From positions 1-25,678 of the forward strand of contig WLMD01000009.1 in assembly GCA_009700405.1 (NCBI GenBank): a stretch of DNA of 25,678 nt, read 5' to 3'. A program made the translations under genes and the position numbers. Position 1 is the first letter of the stretch. Each line of letters begins with the position of its first letter. The notes below the pieces were generated by a model, which had not been told where the DNA came from, did not search any database, and was given only the letters and a program-made list of their open reading frames with translations. The stretch comes from Actinomycetota bacterium. GTDB lineage: Bacteria; Actinomycetota; Actinomycetes; Nanopelagicales; Nanopelagicaceae. Of this stretch, positions 1 through 7,500 are shown one piece after another.

Positions 1-2
1 CA

Positions 3-572
3 CTTCTTCTCAATGCAGTGTCAACGGTGAGCGCCCTCTGGTTGCTCATACTTCTTTTCTCGCCAATCAGTGGAGCACATTTTAATCCCTTGGTTACATT
101 GGCCGAGTACTTTCTCAAGCGCATGACATTGACTGACGCTCTCACTTACATCCTGGCTCAGTTTCTTGGTGGAATCCTCGGGGCGATTCTTGCCAACCTC
201 ATGTTCGAGCATCCAGCGATTTTCCCATCGCACCATATTCGTAACGGGGTTGGGTTATTCCTAGGCGAAGTAATTGCCACAGCCGGTTTGCTCCTTATTA
301 TCCATATGCTTTCACTTCAAGGTCGTTCGCAATTCACTCCCATTGCCGTTGCTATGTGGATAGGTTCGGCCTATTTCTTCACCTCATCTACCTCATTTGC
401 CAATCCTGCTGTCACTCTCGCTCGAACATTGAGCGATACATTTTCAGGTATTGCACTTTCAAGTCTCAACTTATTTCTCCTGGCCCAATCCTTAGGTGCA
501 CTCATCGGCACACTCAGCGGACGATATTTAGGGAAATTAACGAAATTCGAGAAAGAGGAAATCCATGGATAG
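3..572 (+). CDS. Aquaporin/MIP-family channel, 5' truncated
   Basis: This is a membrane channel of the major intrinsic protein family, which conducts water, glycerol or metalloids such as arsenite. The reading frame is open to the left edge, so the true start lies outside; an in-frame GTG at 18 is probably not the start. The first half-helix signature is SGAHFNPLVTL, with NPL in place of the usual NPA. The second is canonical, FANPAVTLAR, and includes the selectivity-filter arginine. Hydrophobic segments between and after these fit the remaining membrane helices, with the first helix lying beyond the window. The gene overlaps the following arsC-like gene by 8 bases, so the two are co-transcribed. 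By analogy with AqpS-type channels in ars operons, it may export arsenite made by the reductase. That role is inferred from context; a general water or glycerol channel is the alternative. Confidence 0.85.
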   Translation, partial: LLLNAVSTVSALWLLILLFSPISGAHFNPLVTLAEYFLKRMTLTDALTYILAQFLGGILGAILANLMFEHPAIFPSHHIRNGVGLFLGEVIATAGLLLIIHMLSLQGRSQFTPIAVAMWIGSAYFFTSSTSFANPAVTLARTLSDTFSGIALSSLNLFLLAQSLGALIGTLSGRYLGKLTKFEKEEIHG

Positions 573-966
573 AAAACCAAGTGTCCTGTTTGTCTGTGTT
601 CATAATGCCGGCCGATCACAAATGGCAGCGGGTTTTATGCGTGAGCTCTCGCAGGGGAGAGTAGAAGTTCTCTCTGCAGGATCAGCGCCGAAGGACTCAA
701 TCAATCCCGTCGCGGTAGAGGCAATGATGGAAATCGGGATCGACATCACCAACCAAGTTCCAAAAATCCTTACTCCTGAAGCAGTGCAAGAATCCGATGC
801 AGTAGTAACGATGGGATGCGGAGATGCATGTCCGTTCTACCCAGGTAAGCGCTATGAAGATTGGGTTCTCGATGACCCTGCCGGTCAAGGAATTGAATCA
901 GTGCGTGTAATACGTGACGACATAAAAGCCCGAGTAGAGAAGCTCTTATCTGAGTTACTTGTCTAA
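565..966 (+). CDS. arsC: Arsenate reductase, LMW phosphatase fold (ArsC-like)
   Basis: This 133-residue protein has the low-molecular-weight tyrosine phosphatase fold and probably reduces arsenate to arsenite in the cytoplasm. The P-loop is CVHNAGRS at residues 11-18, giving nucleophile Cys11 and Arg17. The general-acid loop DDPAG is at 103-107, with Asp104 before the proline. Two further cysteines, Cys85 and Cys89 in MGCGDACPF, sit where thioredoxin-coupled ArsC proteins carry their redox pair, but they are only four residues apart. Mycothiol/mycoredoxin-coupled actinobacterial enzymes have a similar segment, so the electron donor cannot be decided here. The ATG at 565 is preceded by AGAGGAA and lies inside the end of the aquaporin gene. 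A true protein tyrosine phosphatase is the alternative, but the cysteine segment and the channel neighbour favour arsenate reduction. Confidence 0.85.
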   Translation: MDRKPSVLFVCVHNAGRSQMAAGFMRELSQGRVEVLSAGSAPKDSINPVAVEAMMEIGIDITNQVPKILTPEAVQESDAVVTMGCGDACPFYPGKRYEDWVLDDPAGQGIESVRVIRDDIKARVEKLLSELLV

Positions 967-1455
967 CTAATCTCCTACGACCATAGGAGTGGCGCCAGTG
1001 CACGTAATTAATTCTGAATACGTTGTAGGGAACACCGCATGGGGATGACCAGCGGCTGCCCACACCACCTCGTAATCGTTGAGCGCTTCGTCAATAAGAA
1101 TTATTTCTGGCTTTGAAATCCACCCCAGTGGGCTCACGCCACCAATTGAAAAACCAGATACATCTTTGACGAAGTCGGCATCTGCACGGTGCAGTTTTTC
1201 TACGCCAAGATTTTGCGCAACCAAGTGCGTATCGACTCGATGTCTCCCGCTAGTGATTACTAATAAGGCGGAACCGTTGGGCAATTTGAAGACGATTGAT
1301 GATGCAACTTGGCCTACTTCGATACCAAGTCCTTCGGCTGCCTCGGCTGCGGTTCGCGCACTGTCTGAGAGGGCAACAATTTCACCTGTAATTCCTGCGT
1401 TATTTAAGACTTCACGAACTCGAATAACTGAGGGATTTTGAAACACTGCTTCCAT
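967..1455 (-). CDS. YbaK/EbsC-family aminoacyl-tRNA deacylase
   Basis: This 162-residue protein belongs to the YbaK/ProX editing family, which hydrolyses mischarged aminoacyl-tRNAs in trans (for example Cys-tRNA(Pro) or Ala-tRNA(Pro)). The family core is visible: VASSIVFKLPNG, with Lys57 matching the conserved catalytic lysine, followed by a hydrophobic strand and the glycine-rich GGVSPLGW at 105-112. Near the C-terminus, GHPHAVFPTT is also typical of the family. The exact tRNA substrate cannot be read from the sequence. The gene starts 11 bases after ctaA on the same strand, so the two form a short operon. Its stop codon directly abuts the stop of the convergent arsC-like gene, leaving no spacer. 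No clear Shine-Dalgarno sequence precedes the ATG at 1455. Confidence 0.85.
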   Translation of the reverse strand: MEAVFQNPSVIRVREVLNNAGITGEIVALSDSARTAAEAAEGLGIEVGQVASSIVFKLPNGSALLVITSGRHRVDTHLVAQNLGVEKLHRADADFVKDVSGFSIGGVSPLGWISKPEIILIDEALNDYEVVWAAAGHPHAVFPTTYSELITCTGATPMVVGD

Positions 1456-1466
1456 AAGGCGAAAGT

Positions 1467-2351
1467 TTAGGGGTGGTCGGCTCCAGTTAGCCAGCCTTGC
1501 GCTGCAAGGGCAACCGATAGTGCAAGCACAGCCGCAGCCCCAGCTAAGTGAAGATCTTGCAGATCTGCTGGCGCTTTCTTAAGTGCACTAAGAATGCCTA
1601 ACGTTGCCGTTGCGCAGATCAACGCAACGAGTGTCGATGCGAGTGCACGTGCTCCGCGTAAGTGTGACCAATATTGCCAAGCATGAATGGCGAAAGAAAT
1701 TAGCGCAATGCTGGCCAATGCGACCGTGCCGCGGTGAATTAGATGCAAAACAACTAAATGAAGAGGTTGATCACTTGGGCAAAGAGGAAAACTTGCACAA
1801 GCTTTCTCGGCTTCGGCATTAACAACAAGAGAGCCAGTCAGATAGAGAAGGGCGGCACCAGCGAGAGCTATCCAAACAATTTTTGAAAGTCGTGAACCAT
1901 GTACTTCAACGCGTGGAATAACGGTCGCCACTGCGGTAGTTGTTGCACCAGCAAGTAGAGCCAGTCCGGCAAGCAAGTGCCCCGCGACTGTAGGTGCGTT
2001 GTTGCTCGCGAAGACTGTCACAGCTCCGAGAATGATCTGCACGACGATAGTCACACCAGTGAACACTGCTGGGCGGATTGCAGCTGGTCGATTTTTCCAA
2101 CGCAGCGCTAAGAGCGCTGTGATTGCAACAAGAGCGCTAACGAGTGCTGCAATGTAGCGATGTGTTTGTTCCATGAACGCGTGAAAGCCGTGAATCGGCC
2201 CAATCGTTCCTTTGCACAAAGGCCAATCAGGGCAGCCCATTCCAGAGTCTGTTACTCGCACATGAGAGCCGAAAATGATCAAGAAATAAACTACAACCGC
2301 GCACGTGATGGCAGTAATCACTAATACTCTGTTTTTCTGAATGACAGACAT
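1467..2351 (-). CDS. ctaA: Haem A synthase (COX15/CtaA)
   Basis: This integral membrane enzyme oxidises the C8 methyl of haem O to give haem A for aa3-type cytochrome oxidase. The 294-residue length and roughly eight hydrophobic helices fit the bacterial CtaA family. The first half has GSHVRVTDSGMGCPDWPLC with the extracellular cysteine pair Cys40/Cys46, then EQTHR with Glu61 and His64, and a second-helix His125 in GHLLAG. The second half has Cys185/Cys191 in ACASFPLC, His203/His206 in HLIHRG, and a late histidine in DLHLAG near residue 268. These are the conserved haem-binding histidines and the redox cysteine pairs of the family. No Shine-Dalgarno precedes the ATG, but on the minus strand TACGTT lies 7 bases before it (2364-2359), compatible with a leaderless mRNA. 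ybaK follows in the same operon. Confidence 0.93.
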   Translation of the reverse strand: MSVIQKNRVLVITAITCAVVVYFLIIFGSHVRVTDSGMGCPDWPLCKGTIGPIHGFHAFMEQTHRYIAALVSALVAITALLALRWKNRPAAIRPAVFTGVTIVVQIILGAVTVFASNNAPTVAGHLLAGLALLAGATTTAVATVIPRVEVHGSRLSKIVWIALAGAALLYLTGSLVVNAEAEKACASFPLCPSDQPLHLVVLHLIHRGTVALASIALISFAIHAWQYWSHLRGARALASTLVALICATATLGILSALKKAPADLQDLHLAGAAAVLALSVALAAQGWLTGADHP

Positions 2352-2441
2352 GTTCTGGAACGTACACCTGGGAAGAAGAATGGTGTTCTAATGTGAGCCC
2401 CCATCGTAATAATTGAGTGACACCACTACGCTTACCTCCTT

Positions 2442-3659
2442 ATGACTCAAACTTCAGTGCAACGTTCTGCGCTCCGTGCACGTAATTCATTGTGGGCCAC
2501 TTTTTTCATTATGGGAGTTGTCTCGATGGGGTGGGTCCCGAGGATTCCTGAAATTAAAGAGCTCCTGCATTTTTCGGATGGACAGTTTGGTCTCTTGTTG
2601 ATGTCAAGCACTGTTGGATCGCTGACTGGGGCGCAATTAGCAGGACGGCTCATTCATACATTTGGATCACGCAAGGTTTCCTCTTTTGCCGCCGTTGTAA
2701 TGCCTATGGGATTAATTGGCATGGGTTTCTCGAGGTCACCGGTGCAACTCTTACTAACTCTTTTTCTTATGGGTGCTGGGTATTCAAGTTTAGATATCTC
2801 ACTGAACACGCAAGCGGTTGCCATTGAAAAGTTGCTTAAGCGTAGATGGATGTCCAGTTTTCACGCGATGTGGAGTATGGGTGCGCTAGCCACGACTGTA
2901 TTTGGGGGCGTTTTGACCCACCACACGACTCCGAAGTTCAATTTAGTTTTCGTTGGGTTATTGAGCATGGTTCTTTACGTTCCTGCGGTTTCTTTCTTGC
3001 TTAGCGGCGAACTCGATGAACACAATGGCGGCGAAGAAGAGACCATGGCGAAAATTCCCTTCATCTCGAAATCAGTTTTACCTTTGTGGGCTTTGGGTAT
3101 TGGTCTATTTGGCGCACTCGTGGCTGAAGGTGCAGCAAGTGATTGGGGAGCCGTACTTTTACATGACCACATGGGAATCGATAAAGGCTTGAATGCCTCG
3201 GCATATGCATCTTTTGCTCTGGCAATGATTGCCAGTCGATTCCTTGGTGATCGAATTTTAGAAAAGCTTGGTCCAGCTATGACCGTAAAGCTAGGTGGGT
3301 ACATAGGTGGCTCAGCCCTTGGGATTTCCATTGCAATTGCCGTGCCACTCTCATCGCATTCGCAAGTTCTTTCGTTAATCATCGTGGATATCGGTTTTGC
3401 AATTGCTGGGTTCGGAATGGGTCCAGTCTTTCCTGCCTACATCTTGGCTGCTAGTGCTGAACCAGGAGTCGCCTCTTCAGTTGCTATCGCCCGTGTGGGA
3501 TTCATTGGCTTCACGGCGTTCTTTGTGGGGCCGGCGTTAACCGGGGGATTAGCTCAATTGACTTCGCTACCAGTGGCAATGGGTTTACCAGCGCTGATGT
3601 TTATTTTCTCTGGTTATCAATCCCATGTGATGAAAGTTGCAAAGGTGCCTCACAACTAA
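2442..3659 (+). CDS. MFS permease, YbjJ-like
   Basis: This is a 405-residue major facilitator superfamily membrane transporter with about twelve hydrophobic segments in two halves, separated by a charged loop near residues 190-210 (GELDEHNGGEEE). The N-terminal half has the typical short loop-2 motif region (GSLTGAQLAGRLIHTFGSRKV). The C-terminal half contains EGAASDWGAVLL, which resembles the EGAxADWS segment of the YbjJ subgroup of MFS proteins. The substrate is unknown; members of this subgroup are generally uncharacterised exporters or sugar-porter relatives. The gene is monocistronic: it is divergent from ctaA across about 90 bases and ends at a hairpin terminator shared with the convergent doxX-like gene. 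No good Shine-Dalgarno lies upstream of the ATG at 2442, so the start is moderately certain. Confidence 0.85.
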   Translation: MTQTSVQRSALRARNSLWATFFIMGVVSMGWVPRIPEIKELLHFSDGQFGLLLMSSTVGSLTGAQLAGRLIHTFGSRKVSSFAAVVMPMGLIGMGFSRSPVQLLLTLFLMGAGYSSLDISLNTQAVAIEKLLKRRWMSSFHAMWSMGALATTVFGGVLTHHTTPKFNLVFVGLLSMVLYVPAVSFLLSGELDEHNGGEEETMAKIPFISKSVLPLWALGIGLFGALVAEGAASDWGAVLLHDHMGIDKGLNASAYASFALAMIASRFLGDRILEKLGPAMTVKLGGYIGGSALGISIAIAVPLSSHSQVLSLIIVDIGFAIAGFGMGPVFPAYILAASAEPGVASSVAIARVGFIGFTAFFVGPALTGGLAQLTSLPVAMGLPALMFIFSGYQSHVMKVAKVPHN

Positions 3660-3690
3660 AACCCGCCACACGTAGGTGCGACGGGTTTTA
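3657..3690. terminator. Bidirectional intrinsic terminator
   Basis: A perfect 9-pair inverted repeat, TAAAACCCG (3657-3665) and CGGGTTTTA (3682-3690), lies between two convergent genes. The A/T tracts at its outer ends give each strand a short U-run after the GC stem. It overlaps the stop codon of the MFS gene and sits 25 bases from the stop of the doxX-like gene, so it can end transcription from both sides. Confidence 0.8.
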
Positions 3691-3714
3691 GTGTGTAATT
3701 GGAACTAAGGAGAG

Positions 3715-4131
3715 TTACTTCAGATTAAAAAATGATGAAGTAATGTGCCATCCAATATCTGCTCCGCGGCCAATGAATACGAAGAGCATGAGCGCTGCAC
3801 CAGCCATAGAAATATCTTTAAAGAAACCTGTTTGAGCTGTCATCTTTGCTGTGGCATCAGTTTCTTTCCAGAATGCATGCATGATTAATGCCGTTGGAAT
3901 CAAGAAGATTGCGATAAGAAGTGCACCCAAATCTGCGTAGATGCCAAGGGCTATATAGATTCCGCCGACAAGGATCATGAGGCCAGAGACGATGACTGCC
4001 AATTTGGGCGCAGGGACTTTCTTGTATTTGGCATAACCTGTCATGGCTTCTGCTTTGGTCAAATGACTAATACCTGAGGTGATGAAGATCAGGGCGAAGA
4101 GAATTCGACCGATGGCTAGCACTGCGTTCAT
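3715..4131 (-). CDS. DoxX-family membrane protein
   Basis: This is a 138-residue protein with four predicted membrane helices. It begins with the family-typical ILFALIFITSGISHL and has the YKKVPAPKLAVIVSG segment between helices 1 and 2. DoxX-family proteins are named after a thiosulfate:quinone oxidoreductase subunit, but most bacterial members are of unknown function; some mycobacterial ones act in membrane-associated oxidoreductase complexes that counter redox stress. Nothing in the sequence shows cofactor binding. The start ATG at 4131 is supported by AAAGGAG with good spacing on the minus strand. The gene stands alone, divergent from the SOS cassette across a 169-base region. Confidence 0.8.
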   Translation of the reverse strand: MNAVLAIGRILFALIFITSGISHLTKAEAMTGYAKYKKVPAPKLAVIVSGLMILVGGIYIALGIYADLGALLIAIFLIPTALIMHAFWKETDATAKMTAQTGFFKDISMAGAALMLFVFIGRGADIGWHITSSFFNLK

Positions 4132-4262
4132 GAGACTCCTTTAGTAATGAGCTGGACTCGGGAAGGCTAGGGGCATCTGCTTGAAGCTTTCACGACATTC
4201 TGGGTGTTTCCCCAAAATTCCTCTGACCGTACGCGGGGTTTCCTCAGCATGGAGGCACCCAC

Positions 4263-4292
4263 TTGCTCTTTGTCAGAGGTAGGGGGTATTTT
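4263..4292 (+). promoter_or_regulatory. Candidate sigma-70 promoter of the SOS cassette
   Basis: TTGCTC at 4263-4268 (-35-like) and TATTTT at 4287-4292 (-10-like) are separated by 18 bases. A start site 7-9 bases after the -10 element falls at about 4299-4301, on the ATG of the first gene. No Shine-Dalgarno is present, so a leaderless transcript is expected. The position of the LexA box immediately after the -10 element supports the assignment. Confidence 0.55.
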
Positions 4293-4309
4293 TCGAACAT
4301 ATGTTCGAA
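4292..4309. promoter_or_regulatory. LexA (SOS) box over the start codon
   Basis: TTCGAACATATGTTCGAA is a perfect 18-base palindrome. It contains the Gram-positive LexA/DinR core CGAAC-N4-GTTCG and the longer mycobacterial form TCGAAC-N4-GTTCGA without mismatch. Its centre coincides with the ATG at 4301, and it directly follows the candidate -10 element. Bound LexA would block RNA polymerase at the start site, placing the DUF6504-dnaE2-dinB cassette under SOS control. Confidence 0.9.
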
Positions 4310-4585
4310 TACCAGATTCCAGACCATCTAAAGGCGGATGTCCTAGCGGATGGCTCCACTCCTGTGGAGTTCACCTTTGCAGGCAAGCGCTTTCGTATCC
4401 ATGCCGTTTTATCTCGATGGTGCGAATCTGGTGGATGGTGGAATCGAATCAACGATGGAATCTATCGACCCGATGATCAACCTCGTGGATTATGGCGCGT
4501 AGAGGCAGCGCCTATCGGGACTCTTAAAACTTTCGATATGGAACGTGATGAAGTCACTGGTATCTGGCGCATCACCGCTATCTGA
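4301..4585 (+). CDS. DUF6504-family protein, first gene of SOS cassette
   Basis: This 94-residue soluble protein resembles the DUF6504 family, found in actinobacteria beside DnaE2/Y-family polymerase genes; no biochemical role is established that can be read here. The sequence is a compact alpha/beta domain: a strand-rich centre (PVEFTFAGKRFRIHAVLSRW) followed by WWNRINDG and LWRVEAAP. Aromatic and basic residues are abundant (six tryptophans), which would suit nucleic-acid or protein contact, though this is speculation. The start ATG at 4301 lies inside the LexA box and no ribosome binding site precedes it, so translation is probably leaderless. An ATG at 4252 exists further upstream in another frame but gives an unrelated peptide. 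The stop shares one base with the start of the polymerase gene (TGATG), so the products are translationally coupled and likely work together in translesion synthesis. Confidence 0.75.
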   Translation: MFEYQIPDHLKADVLADGSTPVEFTFAGKRFRIHAVLSRWCESGGWWNRINDGIYRPDDQPRGLWRVEAAPIGTLKTFDMERDEVTGIWRITAI

Positions 4586-7500
4586 TGAGCTTCACACACC
4601 TTCGTGCATGTAGTGCGTACTCATTGAAATATGGCACGACCCAACCACGCGACCTTGTTGCACGGGCAGCCGAATATGAAATGTCAGCCATCGCACTCAC
4701 CGACCGCGATGGTTTGGCCGGTGCAATTCGTTTTGCTCAAAGCTGCGTGGAGCATGGCATAGCACCAATTATTGGAATTGATTTAGCTGTTGACCTTGAT
4801 GCTCATCTTCATCGAAGTGAATCACGAGAGAAGAAATTGCCACGCATTACCCTCTTGGCTCATAGCGATGGAGGATGGCGCTCGCTAGTTCGTTTATTAA
4901 CTAGCGTGCATACATATAAAAATTCTTCAGAGAAACTTACTCGTAGTGGCACTCCTGTCTTGACGCTAGATTTCTTGCAACGCTTCAGCGAGTATTCTCA
5001 AAATCTTCACGTTTTACATGGTCCAGAGTCACCTGTTGGTGCAGCAATTGCAGCAAAGCGCCCAGATGTTGCACTTGAGCGTTTCTTGCAGACCCGCGAG
5101 CTTTTTGCCGATCACGCAATTGAATGTGTATCGCATTTAGTACCAGGTGATGGACCTCGTTCTACCGCCCATGCTGGACGCTCACTTATTTTTGCGCGAG
5201 ATCATAAAATTCCAGCAGTAATCACCAATGCTGTACGAATGCGTGATCGCGATGATGGGCCTATCGCAGACATTCTCGATTCCGCCAGACAACTAGTCCC
5301 GCTGGATGCGCGTCATGTCGAGCGTAAAAATGCTGAAGGCTTTTTTAAATCTGGCGCCGAAATGATTTCCTTAGCCGAGGAGATTGCGCGTGCAGCAGGA
5401 GAGCGAACGGCCCGCGAACTTTTGGCGACAACGCACGAGTGGGCAATGCGCGCAATTCTCTCTCCGACACGCGATATCGGCTTGGGAGGAATTCATTTAC
5501 CCGAACCGCATGTAGTGGGAGCTGATTCGCAAGGTGCGATGACGGCTTTGCTTCGTGCGCGTTCACAGGCTGGCCTTAATTGGCGCTACAACAACAGTGC
5601 AACAATTATTAGCGCGCAGCAACGCTTAGATGATGAACTAGCAACCGTTGAAACGCTGGGTTATGAGTCTTATTTTCTTACCGTTGCCGATATTACGGAT
5701 ATGGCACGAGATAGTGGAATTCGCGTTGCAGCCAGAGGTAGTGGTGCGGGCTCCTTAATTTGTCATCTCCTTGGAATATCAGGAGTGGATCCGCTACAAC
5801 ACGGATTGCTTATGGAGCGCTTTTGCTCACCTCTTCGTCGCGCTCTTCCAGATATCGATATTGATGTGGAAGCAGCAAGGCGCCTTGAAATTTACGACAT
5901 GGTCTTTGCGCGTTATGGAGATTCGCAATGGAGCGCTCCGGGTAACACATCTCGATGTGCCACCGTGGCAATGGTTGATACCTATCGGGCGCGCCATGCA
6001 ATTCGCGATACTGGCGCAGCTCTTGGATTACCTGCGATGGAGATTGACCTCATTGCAAAGTCGTTGCCACATGTACGTGCGCGCAATATTTCTCAAGCCC
6101 TTGAGAGTCTTCCAGAATTACGGGCCCTTAATCTTAAGAGCCCACTCGTTGCGATGACTATCGCCCTTGCCGAACGCCTTGATGGCCTGCCAAGACATTT
6201 AGCGATGCACCCGTGCGCTGTTGTTTTATCTGATGGTGGGTTTTTAAATCGTGCGCCCGTACAAATCAATGCTGGCGGCTATCCAATGGTGGAGTTCGAT
6301 AAGGACGATGTAGAGGCAGTCGGGCTTTTAAAGTTAGACATACTTGGAGTTCGGATGCAATCTAGTATTGCTTATGCAATCAAAGAGATCGAGCGCATCG
6401 AAACTACACCAGTAGATATTGATGCGATTGCCCTTGATGATCAAGCAACCTTTGATCTCATTGCATCAACGCGCACTCTTGGCGTTTTCCAGGTAGAAAG
6501 TCCAGGCCAACGAGAACTTGTTGGCAAACTCGCACCAGAAACATTTACCGATCTGATTGTAGATATTTCTCTTTTTAGGCCAGGTCCAGTTAAGAGCGAC
6601 ATGATTACGCCATTCCTAGCCGCAAGAGGTGGGTGGAGTTCGGCGCAAATAATTCACCCTGACTTATATGAAACCTTGCGCGAAACTGAGGGCGTGGTTG
6701 TGTTTCACGAGCAAGTCATTTGGATCATCTCCATCATGACCGGTGTATCTCTGGCGCAAGCCGATGAGAAACGTCGTGCATTGGGGGATAGGCAAGGCCA
6801 GCAAGAAGTATGCGATTGGTTTATCCCTGCTGCATTGGCTCGAGGGTATGCCCAAGAAATTGTTGCTGAAATCTGGGATGTTTTACGCGCTTTTGCATCC
6901 TTTGGATTTTGCAAAGCGCATGCTGCGGCTTTTGCGCTGCCTACATATCAGTCGGCATGGCTGAAGGCACATCATCCTGCAGCTTTTATCGCTGGTGTTC
7001 TTACGCATGATCCAGGGATGTACCCCAAACGACTTATTCTCGATGATGCTCGCCAGATGGGAGTAACGATTTTGCCAGTTGATATTAATTTATCTGGTGG
7101 GGCATATACCGTCGAACGTGTTGATCGAGCTACTGCGCGAGTGCCGATGAGAGCTTTTGACGGAGCAAGTACTGGCAGATCACTCAAACTTCCTGATGCA
7201 CGTGGTTATGCAATCCGAATGTCCTTGAGTGATTTATCCGGAATAAGTGCACGAGAAGTTGAGACAATCATTGAAGGTCAGCCCTATCTTGATCTATCTG
7301 ATTTCTACGCACGCGCGGGTGCTTCTTATCCAACAATCGAGCGCCTGATTTTAATTGGTGCATTTGATGGTGTGCACAATATTGATGCTACAGAAATTAA
7401 CCGACGTGACTTACTTTTGCACCTGGGTGACTTGCATAGATCTCCCACTCGCTCATTAGGAGGAGCACAACTCAACTTTGGATTCACTCCTCCTGCGCTA

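Noticed and set aside
972..989. A 6-pair hairpin CTCCTA/TAGGAG just past the arsC stop
   Set aside because: It lies within the ybaK coding sequence, has no T tract in either direction, and is too short to call a terminator.
2975..3382. A 135-codon minus-strand frame inside the MFS gene
   Set aside because: It is fully covered by a clear transporter gene on the plus strand, and its low-complexity Ser/Pro-rich product matches no family.
4201..4260. Nested inverted matches (GGGTG with CACCC, CCCC with GGGG) upstream of the SOS promoter
   Set aside because: The arms are short, with long unpaired interior, and lie upstream of the predicted start site, so they would not be transcribed with the cassette; chance is likely.
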